Shown here in pieces: positions 39,489-51,808 of a stretch of DNA of 64,000 bases. Location: assembly GCF_000236925.1 (NCBI RefSeq), contig NC_016941.1:2554566-2618565 (forward strand). Reading direction: 5' to 3'. The stretch comes from Staphylococcus argenteus (GTDB lineage: Bacteria; Bacillota; Bacilli; Staphylococcales; Staphylococcaceae). The notes below the pieces were generated by a model. That model did no database searches, had not been told where the DNA came from, and saw only the letters and a program-made list of their open reading frames with translations. Within the stretch, counting starts at the first letter, position 1, and the number at the start of each line of letters is the position of its first letter. Position numbers and translations under genes: made by a program.

Positions 39489-40304
39489 TTATAAACTTTG
39501 TTCTTTAAGCCATGTATTTAAAGATAATTTAGTAGGATTGATTTCAGACATTAATTCAAAATCTACCTCATATCCTTTTTCTTCTAACCATTGTCTTTCT
39601 GCAGTACCACTAACAAATTCACCTTCAATAACGGTTGGTTTGCCCGTTACCTCACTAAAAATCTTTGCCACTTCAGTTAATGTCAGTTCATCTGAACCGA
39701 TTTCTAATGATTTATGGTTAAATTGATTTGGATGTTCAAATAAATATGCAGCAATTTTAGCAATATCTTTAGCAGAAATCATAGTAAACTTAATATTCGG
39801 TTGAATGAATTCTGGTAATGTTATATGGTCATCTTCAACATTTGCAATTCGTAAAAAATTATCCATGAAAAATGATGGTTTAATAATTGTAGCATTTACG
39901 TTTGAAGCCATTAATCTATTTTCTATTTCTGCTAACGTTTCAAAATGTGGTCCTGTTCGATTACGATTAACTCCACCCGCAGTACTATAAACAATATGTT
40001 GTATCTTTTCTTCTTCTGCCACCTCAATTAACATTGTGCCTTGTCTTAGTTCTTCATCAATATCATCTTTAATGATTGGTTGAATACTGTATAGCCCGTA
40101 TTTTCCCTTCATTGCAGACTTCAAACTAACGCGATTGCTTAAATCACCTTCAACAATTGTTAAGTGAGGATGTTCTATTTCTGAAAGTTTATGATTATTC
40201 TTATTTCTTGTTAATGCACATACATGCCAACCATTCTCTAACAACTGTTTCACAACGGCATTACCTTGTTTACCTGTAGCACCTATGACTAATATTTCTT
40301 TCAT
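39489..40304 (-). CDS. NmrA-like NAD(P)-binding protein
   Basis: A 271-residue atypical short-chain dehydrogenase of the NmrA/HSCARG type. The N-terminal Rossmann motif is ILVIGATGKQGNAVVKQLL. The usual Tyr-x-x-x-Lys is not evident, which fits redox-sensing or quinone-reductase-like members. It probably binds NADP. The ATG at 40304 follows GGGGAG at 11 bases. It is clustered with DUF2316 and glyoxalase genes opposite the TetR operon at 40751. Confidence 0.82.
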   Translation of the reverse strand: MKEILVIGATGKQGNAVVKQLLENGWHVCALTRNKNNHKLSEIEHPHLTIVEGDLSNRVSLKSAMKGKYGLYSIQPIIKDDIDEELRQGTMLIEVAEEEKIQHIVYSTAGGVNRNRTGPHFETLAEIENRLMASNVNATIIKPSFFMDNFLRIANVEDDHITLPEFIQPNIKFTMISAKDIAKIAAYLFEHPNQFNHKSLEIGSDELTLTEVAKIFSEVTGKPTVIEGEFVSGTAERQWLEEKGYEVDFELMSEINPTKLSLNTWLKEQSL

Positions 40305-40324
40305 GTTTAACCACACTCCCCTGT

Positions 40325-40630
40325 TTATCTTAAGAACCAATAATCTTCTTTTTCGCCTTTTAAATACGTATACGGTTCTGGCGTTTGTCCATTTTCCTCA
40401 ATGTTGTTATTAATCACATCTCTAACATCCCATACTAAATGAATAAAACTTTGTAATTGATTACTAAAAACACCCAATGGTGCTTTCATTTGCAATGCTT
40501 TTTCCACTTTATCAGGTGTAGTATCTAACTTTATTGCTATGTCTTGAACAGTTAATGTTGAAACTTTAAAATGTGCTTCTAATTCTTCTTGTGTTGTGCG
40601 ACGTTGCTCTTTATTTAATGACAAATTCAT
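40325..40630 (-). CDS. DUF2316 family protein
   Basis: A 101-residue protein of the DUF2316 family. The first half looks like a helix-turn-helix (LEAHFKVSTLTVQDIAIKLDTTPDKVEKAL). The second half ends in PEPYTYLKGEKEDYWFLR, the conserved tail. A DNA-binding role is possible but not shown. The ATG at 40630 abuts an in-frame GTG and has a weak AAGAG site. It is the first gene of the leftward set of DUF2316, NmrA-like and VOC genes. Confidence 0.82.
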   Translation of the reverse strand: MNLSLNKEQRRTTQEELEAHFKVSTLTVQDIAIKLDTTPDKVEKALQMKAPLGVFSNQLQSFIHLVWDVRDVINNNIEENGQTPEPYTYLKGEKEDYWFLR

Positions 40631-40699
40631 CACTCTTTTCTTCAGAATGTATTCTTACATTGCATATAAATTGCTATCCTTTTAATCACGACTTATAAT

Positions 40700-40719
40700 A
40701 AACGGAGTATTATCCGTTT
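40700..40719. promoter_or_regulatory. palindromic operator between DUF2316 and TetR genes
   Basis: Perfect inverted repeat AAACGGA (40700-40706) and TCCGTTT (40713-40719) with a 6-base spacer, next to a TATAAT-like box at about 40694-40699. It lies between two divergent starts, the expected place for the operator of the TetR regulator at 40751. Confidence 0.72.
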
Positions 40720-40750
40720 GTCAATTTTAACAATTCAAGAAGGTGAAATA

Positions 40751-41308
40751 ATGCGCAAAGACGCTCAAGAAAACAGACAACGAATTGAAGAATTAGCACA
40801 TAAGCTTTTTAGCGAAGAGGGTGTCGAAAATATTAGTATGAATCGAATAGCCAAAGAATTAGGTATAGGCATGGGAACACTCTATCGACATTTCAAAGAT
40901 AAAAGTGATTTATGCTTTTACGTTATTCAAAGAGATCTCGATGTTTTTATGAAACAATTTAAACAACTTAAAAATACCTACCATTCTAAATATGAGGTTA
41001 TGAAAGCATCTCTTGATATGCTCTTGCAATTTAAAATGGACAATAAAGCATTGTTACATTGTATAGAGGCTGGAAACAATAAATTACGTTTTTACCAAAG
41101 TGCATTTTATCAACAATTATTCAATTTTTATCATGAATTACTTAAGAGTGATGATGCCAAATTTTCAAGATTCAAAACAGATATGCTATTACAATCCTTA
41201 TCAACACGCGAATTTGGATTCCAAATAGAATATCGTCATATTTCAATTGAAATGTATCGAAATTATTTATTAAACATATACTTAGATGAGGTGGAACGTA
41301 ATGACTAA
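40751..41308 (+). CDS. TetR-family regulator of the adjacent oxidoreductase operon
   Basis: A 185-residue TetR-like repressor. The DNA-binding helices lie in residues 10-55 (EELAHKLFSEEGVENISMNRIAKELGIGMGTLYRHFKDKSDL). The ligand domain is rich in Phe/Tyr/Leu. The ATG at 40751 follows AAGGTG. Its last codons overlap the start of the SDR gene by 8 bases, so both are translated from one message. It probably binds the palindrome at 40700-40719 and controls both divergent groups. Confidence 0.87.
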   Translation: MRKDAQENRQRIEELAHKLFSEEGVENISMNRIAKELGIGMGTLYRHFKDKSDLCFYVIQRDLDVFMKQFKQLKNTYHSKYEVMKASLDMLLQFKMDNKALLHCIEAGNNKLRFYQSAFYQQLFNFYHELLKSDDAKFSRFKTDMLLQSLSTREFGFQIEYRHISIEMYRNYLLNIYLDEVERND

Positions 41309-42005
41309 AATTGTATTAATTACAGGTGGAAATAAAGGTTTAGGATATGAAAGTGCTAAAGCCCTCAAAGCGTTGGGTTATAAAGTATACATCGGTTCAC
41401 GTAACGATGAACGTGGGCAACAAGCTTCCCAAAAGCTCGGTGTACATTACGTACAACTTGATGTTACAAGTGATTATTCAGTTAAAAATGCTTATAACAT
41501 GATTGCCGAAAAAGAAGGTCGTCTTGATATTTTGATTAATAACGCGGGCATTTCTGGTCAATTTTCAGCACCTTCAGAATTAACACCCCGTGACGTTGAA
41601 GACGTATATCAAACAAATGTATTTGGTATCGTTCGAATGATGAATACGTTTATTCCGCTATTAGAAAAATCCGAACAACCTGTTGTTGTTAATGTATCAA
41701 GTGGTTTAGGTTCATTTGGAATGGTTACTAACCCAGAAACAGCTGAATATAAAGTTAATTCATTAGCTTATTGCTCATCAAAATCAGCAGTAACAATGTT
41801 GACTTTACAATATGCCAAAGGGTTACCGAATATGCAGATTAATGCTGCAGATCCAGGTGCTACAAATACTGATTTGGTTGGTGATTTCAGTAATAATGCT
41901 AAACATGTTTCGGAAGGTATTAAACCTATCATTAAATTAGCAACTATTGATGAAAATGGCCCAACTGGCACATTTATTAATGGTAATGGCGAAATGCCTT
42001 GGTAG
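41301..42005 (+). CDS. short-chain dehydrogenase/reductase
   Basis: A 234-residue classical SDR. The nucleotide motif is TGGNKGLGYESAK (10-22). NNAG is at the fourth strand. Catalytic Ser is in NVSSGLG and Tyr-x-x-x-Lys in AYCSSKSAV, where the Tyr reads as Y-C-S-S-K. Similar to plant-type carbonyl reductase-like SDRs acting on quinones or aldehydes. GAGGTGG precedes the ATG. Second gene of the TetR operon. Confidence 0.88.
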   Translation: MTKIVLITGGNKGLGYESAKALKALGYKVYIGSRNDERGQQASQKLGVHYVQLDVTSDYSVKNAYNMIAEKEGRLDILINNAGISGQFSAPSELTPRDVEDVYQTNVFGIVRMMNTFIPLLEKSEQPVVVNVSSGLGSFGMVTNPETAEYKVNSLAYCSSKSAVTMLTLQYAKGLPNMQINAADPGATNTDLVGDFSNNAKHVSEGIKPIIKLATIDENGPTGTFINGNGEMPW

Positions 42006-42103
42006 ATATCATTAAGTTTTAAACCATTTAAGTATGGATATAGTTTAAAGGATTTCGCTATTTATATAAAAATTGTATATAAAATATTTTGGAGGGGAAA
42101 TTA

Positions 42104-43102
42104 ATGAAAAGTATCACTTTTGAAGAACATTACGTCATCCAGGATATTCAAAATGAAACAATGAATGCAAACACAGCAGACCCTAACGGCGTACCTATGA
42201 AAGTAATGTTAGATGGACTCGAGAAAAAAACTGGCTTTACAAATGCTGATGAGTTATCCAATCATGATAAACGTATTCAGTTCATGGATAACCAAGATGT
42301 TCAAATCCAAGTTTTATCATACGGGAATGGTTCACCTTCTAATTTAGTCGGACAACAAGCCATCGAACTATGTAAAAAAGCTAACAATCAATTAGCTGAT
42401 TATATTTCACAATATCCTGATCGATTCCTGGGCTTTGCAACATTACCTATCAACGAGCCTGAAGCTGCAGCTCAAGAATTCGAACGCTGTGTAAATGAGT
42501 TAGGATTTAAAGGTGCGCTCATTATGGGACGTACACAAGACGGTTTTCTTGATCAAGACAAATATGATGTTATCTTCAAAACAGCTGAAGCTTTAGAGGT
42601 ACCAATTTATTTACACCCTGCACCCGTCAATAGTGATATTTATCAATCTTATTATAAAGGTAATTATCCTGAAGTAACTGCTGCAACATTTGCTTGTTTT
42701 GGCTATGGGTGGCATATTGATGTTGGCATCCACGCAATACATTTAGTATTATCTGGTATTTTTGACCGTCACCCTAAATTAAATATCATCATTGGACATT
42801 GGGGAGAATTTATCCCATTCTTCCTAGAGCGCATGGATGAGGCTTTACTTGCTGATCACTTAAATCACCCTATCAGCTATTATTTTAAAAATAACTTTTA
42901 TATTACACCGAGTGGTATGTTAACGAAACCGCAATTTGATCTAGTTAAAAAAGAAGTAGGTATTGATAGAATACTTTATGCCGCTGATTATCCATATATT
43001 GAACCTGAAAAACTCGGTGTCTTTTTAGATGAACTTGGTTTAACTGATGAAGAAAAAGAGAAAATTAGTTATAGAAATGGCGCTAAGTTATTAGGCTTAT
43101 AA
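42104..43102 (+). CDS. amidohydrolase-2 family protein (decarboxylase-like)
   Basis: A 332-residue TIM-barrel metal enzyme of the amidohydrolase-2/ACMSD type. The N-terminus FEEHYVIQ takes the place of the usual metal-binding H-x-H, with a Glu-Glu-His version as in resorcylate or dihydroxybenzoate decarboxylases. Later ligands are IYLHPAPV, IIIGHWGEFIPFFLERMD and the Asp in YAADYPYIE. It probably decarboxylates or hydrolyses an aromatic acid. GGAGGGG precedes the ATG. It lies 98 bases after the SDR gene, within the same cluster. Confidence 0.83.
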   Translation: MKSITFEEHYVIQDIQNETMNANTADPNGVPMKVMLDGLEKKTGFTNADELSNHDKRIQFMDNQDVQIQVLSYGNGSPSNLVGQQAIELCKKANNQLADYISQYPDRFLGFATLPINEPEAAAQEFERCVNELGFKGALIMGRTQDGFLDQDKYDVIFKTAEALEVPIYLHPAPVNSDIYQSYYKGNYPEVTAATFACFGYGWHIDVGIHAIHLVLSGIFDRHPKLNIIIGHWGEFIPFFLERMDEALLADHLNHPISYYFKNNFYITPSGMLTKPQFDLVKKEVGIDRILYAADYPYIEPEKLGVFLDELGLTDEEKEKISYRNGAKLLGL

Positions 43103-43113
43103 TTAATCATTAA

Positions 43114-43962
<849 letters not shown>

Positions 43963-43987
43963 CCCCCCTATACTAAACAGCAAACAA

Positions 43988-44040
43988 AAAGCTTGGACAG
44001 TTTTCAAAATATTTTTGATGACTGCCCAAGCTTATTTTTT
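43988..44040 (+). terminator. terminator of the TetR-SDR-amidohydrolase-hydrolase operon
   Basis: AAGCTTGG-A-CAGT pairs with ACTG-C-CCAAGCTT, followed by T6. Confidence 0.85.
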
Positions 44041-44108
44041 GTATTTTAACATTCAAATTAACCAATATTTTAAATTAGTTGTCTACTTATTATTATCCAC
44101 TAACAATA

Positions 44109-44999
44109 CTACTGTTCTAAACATTGATAGTCTGCCTTCGCAATACCTCTTCCTATAAGGACTAAATACTCTGGCACTTTTTTCGAAAATGCCATAGGTA
44201 TTAATTCGTATTGTCCTTGAGTATATTGAATGAGGTATGTTTGTTTAGTATCTTCGAATGTCATAAATCCTTTCAACCTATAAATATGAGACGGAAGGCA
44301 TGCTAAACGTTTTATAAATTCCGATTTTGTACACCTAACTGGTGATTGAATAAATTGATGATTCATTGTTTTATGTAATGATTCATGCTTACTTAAAGCA
44401 TATGCCGGCATTTGTTGTGATGCTATTGGCAAAGCGACTCTACCGTCCATACCAACTTGTATATCTGCATCTGGATTAATAACTTCTAAGTCTTTTAAAA
44501 GTTTACTCGTTGTATCAACATGTGCTGAATCTATTTTATTTACAAACACTACAGAGCAGTATGCTAATTGCTCATAAAATAGGCCTTGGATGTCTTTGGG
44601 GAATGCTTTTATATGTTTATACATACTTGCGTCAACCACACCAATCATATGTGAAATTATTGTAAATGGAGCTAATATGGGTGTTAAACACGCATCTAAA
44701 ACGGATACAGGCTCTGCAATCCCACTACATTCAATAAATACAATATCTGGTTGTTCTTCTAGATATAATTGATGTAACTGTTCTGATACATCTGCTTTCA
44801 TCGCACAACATATGCAGCCCTCTGTCAGTTCACTTAATGGTACGTCTTCAGATACTAATGCACCATCAACACTCATTTCCCCAAATTCATTCATGATAAC
44901 TGCTGGTTTCAGCGATTCCTTCAATGATTCAGTGAGTAAATGATTTAGCACTGTCGTTTTACCACTCCCTAAAAAACCACCTATAATGACTATTTTCAT
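44109..44999 (-). CDS. COG0523/CobW-family GTPase (putative zinc metallochaperone)
   Basis: A 296-residue G3E GTPase. Walker A is GGFLGSGKTT (7-16), the metal-binding motif is G-C-I-C-C (61-65), the G3 region FIECSGIAEP, and NKID the base-specificity motif (about 153). A short CobW_C-like domain ends the protein. Members regulated by Zur deliver zinc under starvation. AGGGGAGAG precedes the ATG. It is the third gene downstream of the Zur-type palindrome at 47583, after the permease and flavoprotein genes; a 99-base gap separates it from the permease. Confidence 0.87.
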   Translation of the reverse strand: MKIVIIGGFLGSGKTTVLNHLLTESLKESLKPAVIMNEFGEMSVDGALVSEDVPLSELTEGCICCAMKADVSEQLHQLYLEEQPDIVFIECSGIAEPVSVLDACLTPILAPFTIISHMIGVVDASMYKHIKAFPKDIQGLFYEQLAYCSVVFVNKIDSAHVDTTSKLLKDLEVINPDADIQVGMDGRVALPIASQQMPAYALSKHESLHKTMNHQFIQSPVRCTKSEFIKRLACLPSHIYRLKGFMTFEDTKQTYLIQYTQGQYELIPMAFSKKVPEYLVLIGRGIAKADYQCLEQ

Positions 45000-45098
45000 C
45001 TACGACTCTCCCCTTAAAATTCATATGAATTGCATATTCGAAGATAGCTTTCCTATTGACTGACAGGACGCTACAGTTAGTTATAGTTCATTCATTCT

Positions 45099-47551
<2,453 letters not shown>

Positions 47552-47582
47552 TCAATGATCTATTTCATGTTATTGTTTCTGA

Positions 47583-47611
47583 TTATAAATCGTAATAATT
47601 ACGATTTATAA
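47583..47611 (-). promoter_or_regulatory. perfect Zur-type palindrome before the flavoprotein operon
   Basis: A 29-base perfect palindrome centred at 47597 contains TCGTAATAATTACGA, the core of the Firmicute Zur box (TCGTAAT-N-ATTACGA). The minus-strand TATAAT at 47582-47587 overlaps it, so zinc-loaded Zur should block transcription. Confidence 0.82.
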
Positions 47612-47648
47612 AGTATAGACCTATCCTTGAGAAATTTCAACATTAAAA

Positions 47649-47692
47649 GAAAAACTTCCGCTATTGTAGAGAATCCTTCTACATTTTGGAAG
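47649..47692 (-). terminator. terminator-like hairpin before the Zur operon
   Basis: CTTCC / GGAAG outer and GTAGA / TCTAC inner arms, with a U-rich tail on the minus strand. It would end transcripts from the type VII-associated trio. The gap 47693-47946 also holds AAGAACCACTA / TAGTGGTTCTT (47816-47850). No gene is evident. Confidence 0.6.
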
Positions 47693-47946
47693 TTGGCTTG
47701 CGGGATTTTATTAAATTTAAGGATGCTACAGTACGTTCAATTGATTGCGAATGACATTTAATGGTTATCATCCAGCCTCAGTACTTAGAGATAACATTTT
47801 TGGCTGGAAATGATAAAGAACCACTAATGATTTATTATGTAGTGGTTCTTACACGTTAGCTGTGGATAATGTGTACTTAAAAAATGGGAATACATGTGTA
47901 AAGCTCATGCATAAGAAATACTAATTTCTAAAGATAAAGTTTTTCT

Positions 47947-48243
47947 TTATTGTTGTGTAACTTCTCCACGTTGTATATCACTATTCAAATTTTGTTTCAT
48001 ATTATTAAACAACTCTTGAAATCTATCCTCATCTTGATCAGAATAACCTTTAAAAATAACTGAATCTATATTTTCTTCATTAAAATAATAAATTTCATCT
48101 TCCACTACACCAATGGGATATTTACATGCAGAATAGTCAAACATATACTTTTGATTTTCAATTTCTACAATTGGTCCTCTATTAATAATCATTAACTTTT
48201 GTGAACCTTCTTTTAAATAAATTATGCTTCCTATTGTTTCCAT
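47947..48243 (-). CDS. DUF4176 family protein (type VII secretion-associated)
   Basis: A 98-residue protein of the DUF4176 family, recognised by METIGSIIYLKEGSQKLMIINRGPIVE and the YPIGVVEDEIYYFNEENID segment. Members accompany type VIIb secretion and LXG toxin loci in Firmicutes; their molecular role is not settled. GGAGG precedes the ATG. It overlaps the upstream DUF3958 gene by 13 bases, so the three genes form one operon. Confidence 0.8.
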   Translation of the reverse strand: METIGSIIYLKEGSQKLMIINRGPIVEIENQKYMFDYSACKYPIGVVEDEIYYFNEENIDSVIFKGYSDQDEDRFQELFNNMKQNLNSDIQRGEVTQQ

Positions 48244-48599
48244 TTATTTTCCTCCTTTGTCACCGTCTCGATTTCGATATTCCTTCGCATTTCCAAGTCA
48301 ATCATCTCTTCTTCCGCTTTGCGAATGCCATGTTGAATTTGCTGTTGTTGCTCGTATAATGCTTCCGTTGAACGTCGTTTCGCAAAATTAAATTCATCGC
48401 GGAACTGTTCCATACGACTAGCCATATTGCTACTATAATAACGCTCGCCTAAATGTTGATACAATTGTTCTATCGAATGATTAAGCGCATCACTTTCATC
48501 TATCAACGCTTTAACTTCTTGCTTTTCGTCATATAAGTCATCCATTTGCTTATGTTTCGCTGTGATCATTTTATTGATTTCATCAAGTTTATTCGACAT
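48231..48599 (-). CDS. DUF3958-like coiled-coil protein (type VII secretion-associated)
   Basis: A 122-residue, almost wholly helical protein with heptad patterns (EINKMITAKHKQMDDLYDEKQ, then QQQQIQHGIRKAEEEMIDLE). It fits the DUF3958 family. In type VIIb systems such proteins pair with a DUF3130-type partner as targeting factors for LXG toxins. The second of two adjacent ATGs (48599) was taken for spacing to GTGGTG. It lies 14 bases from the upstream SACOL2603-family gene. Confidence 0.72.
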   Translation of the reverse strand: MSNKLDEINKMITAKHKQMDDLYDEKQEVKALIDESDALNHSIEQLYQHLGERYYSSNMASRMEQFRDEFNFAKRRSTEALYEQQQQIQHGIRKAEEEMIDLEMRRNIEIETVTKEENKWKQ

Positions 48600-48613
48600 C
48601 ATTTCACCACATT

Positions 48614-48889
48614 TTAATTTTTACCAATTTCATTACCAATCATTACGTCAGTTTGGTCAAAAGCCTCACCAACTTTTTGTATATTATCGCTCGCAGTTCC
48701 TATTGCTTCAGCAACAGATTGATTTTTGCTAATCAAATCATCTATCACACTATGGGCATTTTCATTTCCACTCACTGTTGTACTTTCATCTTTATCCGGT
48801 TTCGACACATTATTACATGTTTCAGCAGCACTTTTAATAGATGATGATGCACTATTGGTCTTAAAAATATCACTTTGAACTGTACTCAT
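48614..48889 (-). CDS. SACOL2603-family type VII secretion protein (DUF3130-like)
   Basis: A 91-residue helical protein rich in Ser/Thr/Asn/Asp, without signal peptide or Cys-rich motif beyond a single Cys. It resembles the family named type VII secretion effector, SACOL2603 family. A W-x-G motif is not evident. GAGGTG precedes two adjacent ATGs; the second (48889) is better spaced. It is the first gene of a trio with DUF3958 and DUF4176. No LXG toxin, EsaG-like immunity or ess gene is adjacent. Confidence 0.72.
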   Translation of the reverse strand: MSTVQSDIFKTNSASSSIKSAAETCNNVSKPDKDESTTVSGNENAHSVIDDLISKNQSVAEAIGTASDNIQKVGEAFDQTDVMIGNEIGKN

Positions 48890-49136
48890 CATTTACACCT
48901 CTTCCCATTTAAATTATTTTAAAATTATTATAAAATGTATCAATATATGATATTCAAACATTCAATTATACTTAAATATTGTTTTATGATTATATTCAAA
49001 ATTATTGTATCAATAAATATGTATCATTCCTAGAATTTTATTGAACAAAAAGTTAGAAAATAACTTTTATTGCAACTCAACCTTGTTTTGCATTACAGAA
49101 ATTAACAATAGCGATTAAAATTTTATTTTCCAACAA

Positions 49137-49200
49137 TAAAAAAGCACAAATATTTTTATCGAGGCAGGTGAAACACTTCTCATTGTAAAAATATCTGTGC
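49137..49200 (-). terminator. terminator of the fructosamine kinase gene
   Basis: GCACAAATATTTTTAT pairs with TAAAAATATCTGTGC with one mismatch, U-run on the minus strand, 30 bases past the stop. The remaining gap 48890-49136 is AT-rich and should hold the promoter of the type VII-associated trio. Confidence 0.82.
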
Positions 49201-49229
49201 ATATTATTTATCTCAATCTAACGTAGTAA

Positions 49230-50096
49230 CTAACTTGTTGTACCTTGTAAAATCTTATCCATAGAATGCGCAACACTATCACGGTACATCTCACCAAATT
49301 TCAATAAATGCACCATCAATAAATATAAACGATAAAATTCAAGTCTATAAGATGCACCTTTTGCGAGTGGATAATGTTTATTATACGCATCATAAAATTC
49401 GCTCGTAAAACCACCAAATACCGTTGTAATACCGATATCAAATTCTCTGTCACCATATAAGGGTGCTGGATCAAATAATGCCGGGCGACCATCTTGTAAA
49501 AACATATAATTACCACCCCATAAGTCACCATGTAATAAAGACGGTTTACTTTGATGATTCTTTAATTCCGTCACAATTTGATGTCGCACTTTGTCATATA
49601 CTTTGATATCGTTGGCATCCCATAGCCCCCTATTTAACAACGCATCTTTCAAATGGTCCATGCGCTTGTCGACAAAAATGGTACACCAATCGTCTTGCCA
49701 ATGATTATCAAAGGAAATATCGCCACCCTCATAAGGTAATGGGAAGCCAAATTTGCCTTCTTCTTGTTGCTGACTGTGTAATTGAGCTACGAGTTTCCCT
49801 AACTGGCGTTGACTTCCTGAAGCCCCTTCTTCTAAATATGTCATCACTAAATACGCATCACCGTTAACTTCGCCACTTGCAATCACTCTAGGTGCCGTGA
49901 TGCCGGCACGCTCAAATTCATTTAAACCCGCAATTTCTGCAGCATAAAAGGATTCTTTACGCCCACGTTGGACAAGTAAGAAAAATGTATCTGCATCGGT
50001 TTCGACTCGATATGCTTCATTTACATCACCACCACTAACTGGTGAAATATCTTTAATATCTTTTAAAGGTAAATGCTCTAACCATTGTTCATTCAT
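49230..50096 (-). CDS. fructosamine kinase family protein
   Basis: A 288-residue aminoglycoside-phosphotransferase-fold kinase of the fructosamine/ketosamine-3-kinase family, which phosphorylates glycated amines and triggers deglycation. The Gly-rich start is SPVSGGDVNEAYRV, the catalytic loop HGDLWGGN, and the Mg-binding segment FDPAPLYGDREFDIG. The ATG at 50096 follows GGAAGGTG. It is a single gene divergent from pyrD. Confidence 0.9.
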   Translation of the reverse strand: MNEQWLEHLPLKDIKDISPVSGGDVNEAYRVETDADTFFLLVQRGRKESFYAAEIAGLNEFERAGITAPRVIASGEVNGDAYLVMTYLEEGASGSQRQLGKLVAQLHSQQQEEGKFGFPLPYEGGDISFDNHWQDDWCTIFVDKRMDHLKDALLNRGLWDANDIKVYDKVRHQIVTELKNHQSKPSLLHGDLWGGNYMFLQDGRPALFDPAPLYGDREFDIGITTVFGGFTSEFYDAYNKHYPLAKGASYRLEFYRLYLLMVHLLKFGEMYRDSVAHSMDKILQGTTS

Positions 50097-50313
50097 ACAA
50101 ACACCTTCCAATCTACTTACTTTATAATATTATATTGCCTAATTAAGATGATTTAATCTTAAAATTATTTGTAGTACTTGCGTCAATTTTCAAAACTTTT
50201 TAGTTTTAACTAGGAAATTATGTAGGGAAATGCTAGTCTATTAAAAGAATATATTTCACATATATTAAGTTGAGGATAGTAAGCCTCAAATATAATGAAA
50301 TAGGAGCATACTC

Positions 50314-51378
50314 ATGTACAAATTAATTAAACCTTTCTTATTCAAAATCGAACCCGAAAAAGCACACGGACTAACTATCGATGCATTAAAAACGTTACAA
50401 AAGTTTCCAGTTTTATTCCCAGTCGTCGATAAACTATTCACTTACAAGAACCCAATGTTATCACAAACGATACAAGGTAATACGTACGACAATCCAATTG
50501 GCTTAGCAGCTGGTTTCGACAAATCTTGCGAAGTGCCAAAAGCATTGGAACACCTTGGATTTGGTGCATTAGAATTAGGTGGTATCACACCTAAACCTCA
50601 ACCGGGTAACCCTCAACCACGCATGTTCAGATTATTAGAAGATGATGCCTTGATAAATCGTATGGGTTTCAATAATATTGGTATGAACAAAGCACTCAGC
50701 CATTTGCGTAAACATGCTTATCAAGTACCTGTTGGTATCAATGTTGGTGTGAATAAAATGACACCTTATGAAGCACGTTATCAAGATTATATAAAAGTCA
50801 TTGATACGTTTAAACACGACGTTTCATTTTTCACAGTCAATATCAGTTCTCCAAATACTGAAAACCTTCAAAATTTCCATGATAAAGATGAATTTTCAAT
50901 GTTATGTCAAGCTTTAACAACATTTAAAAAACAACATGATGTAACAGTGCCAATTTATTTAAAGCTAACGTCTGATATGGATTTCGATGGCTTAAAAGCA
51001 CTATTACCGGCGATTACTAAAACATTTGACGGTGTCATCTTAGCAAACACAACGCGCCAACGAGATGGTTTAACTTCCGCTAATAAAGTCGAAGAAGGCG
51101 GTTTGAGTGGTCGTCCATTATTTGAACGTAATTTAAAATTAATTAAGTATGCTTATCAACAAACAAATGGTGAATTTTTAATTATAGGTACAGGCGGCGT
51201 ATTCAGTACTGAAGATGCAATCAAGATGATGCGTCACGGTGCATCACTGATTCAAATTTATTCATCACTTGTTATTGAAGGCCCAGGTTTAACTAAGAAA
51301 ATGAATAAAGGCATCGCGCGCTACTTAAAAGATAATCATTTTAACAATGTCAATGATATTATAGGACTAGATGCCTAA
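50314..51378 (+). CDS. pyrD: dihydroorotate dehydrogenase, class 2 (quinone)
   Basis: A 354-residue FMN enzyme that oxidises dihydroorotate to orotate, passing electrons to the quinone pool. The N-terminal amphipathic extension (MYKLIKPFLFKIEPEKAHGLTIDAL) is typical of class 2, membrane-associated enzymes. FMN/orotate motifs are GLAAGFDKSCEV, NRMGFNN, and the catalytic Ser in NISSPNTENLQ. IGTGGVFSTEDA closes the barrel. TAGGAG precedes the ATG. It lies apart from the main pyr operon. Confidence 0.94.
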   Translation: MYKLIKPFLFKIEPEKAHGLTIDALKTLQKFPVLFPVVDKLFTYKNPMLSQTIQGNTYDNPIGLAAGFDKSCEVPKALEHLGFGALELGGITPKPQPGNPQPRMFRLLEDDALINRMGFNNIGMNKALSHLRKHAYQVPVGINVGVNKMTPYEARYQDYIKVIDTFKHDVSFFTVNISSPNTENLQNFHDKDEFSMLCQALTTFKKQHDVTVPIYLKLTSDMDFDGLKALLPAITKTFDGVILANTTRQRDGLTSANKVEEGGLSGRPLFERNLKLIKYAYQQTNGEFLIIGTGGVFSTEDAIKMMRHGASLIQIYSSLVIEGPGLTKKMNKGIARYLKDNHFNNVNDIIGLDA

Positions 51379-51532
51379 CCCAACATAGTCAAATGATACG
51401 TTAAAACTTGCTGAATCGTCTTAATAAAATTATGATATAACTCAAGAAGATATATTTATCACCATTTTCAAAATAATGGCTTAAATATCATATATCATCA
51501 AATATAGCGTTTTTATAACGGAGGCGTTTGTT

Positions 51533-51808
51533 ATGACTAAAGAAACAGATAATAAAAAAACAATATCGACTTCTGACAACAAAGACACACAGCAACAAAA
51601 TCAACCTGAAGAAGATGAACGTCAAGGTTTGAATGGTTATCGTAAAACAGATCTTGATTTAGAAATCGAGCAAGAGCTACGTGAAATGATGAAAACAGGA
51701 GAAAATGAAACGAAAAATGACTACAAAAAGTTTAAAGTGTTTTCACTTATTTCAACACTTGTCATTGTCATTTTAGCAATTATACGATTTGTTCATAAAA
51801 TGATGTAA
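51533..51808 (+). CDS. tail-anchored membrane protein, unknown function
   Basis: A 91-residue protein with a long acidic, Gln/Asp-rich N-terminal part (residues 1-65) and one C-terminal hydrophobic helix (FSLISTLVIVILAIIRFV) ending in KMM. The topology suggests a cytoplasmic domain tethered to the membrane. CGGAGG precedes the ATG. It is 154 bases after pyrD and probably has its own promoter. No family is recognised. Confidence 0.7.
   Translation: MTKETDNKKTISTSDNKDTQQQNQPEEDERQGLNGYRKTDLDLEIEQELREMMKTGENETKNDYKKFKVFSLISTLVIVILAIIRFVHKMM

Noticed and set aside
47583..47611. Fur box instead of Zur box
   Set aside because: The core TCGTAATAATTACGA fits the Zur consensus perfectly and lacks the GATAATGAT pattern seen before feoA.
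47816..47850. Insertion-sequence remnant suggested by perfect inverted repeats
   Set aside because: The arms are short, there is no target duplication and no transposase-like frame between them.
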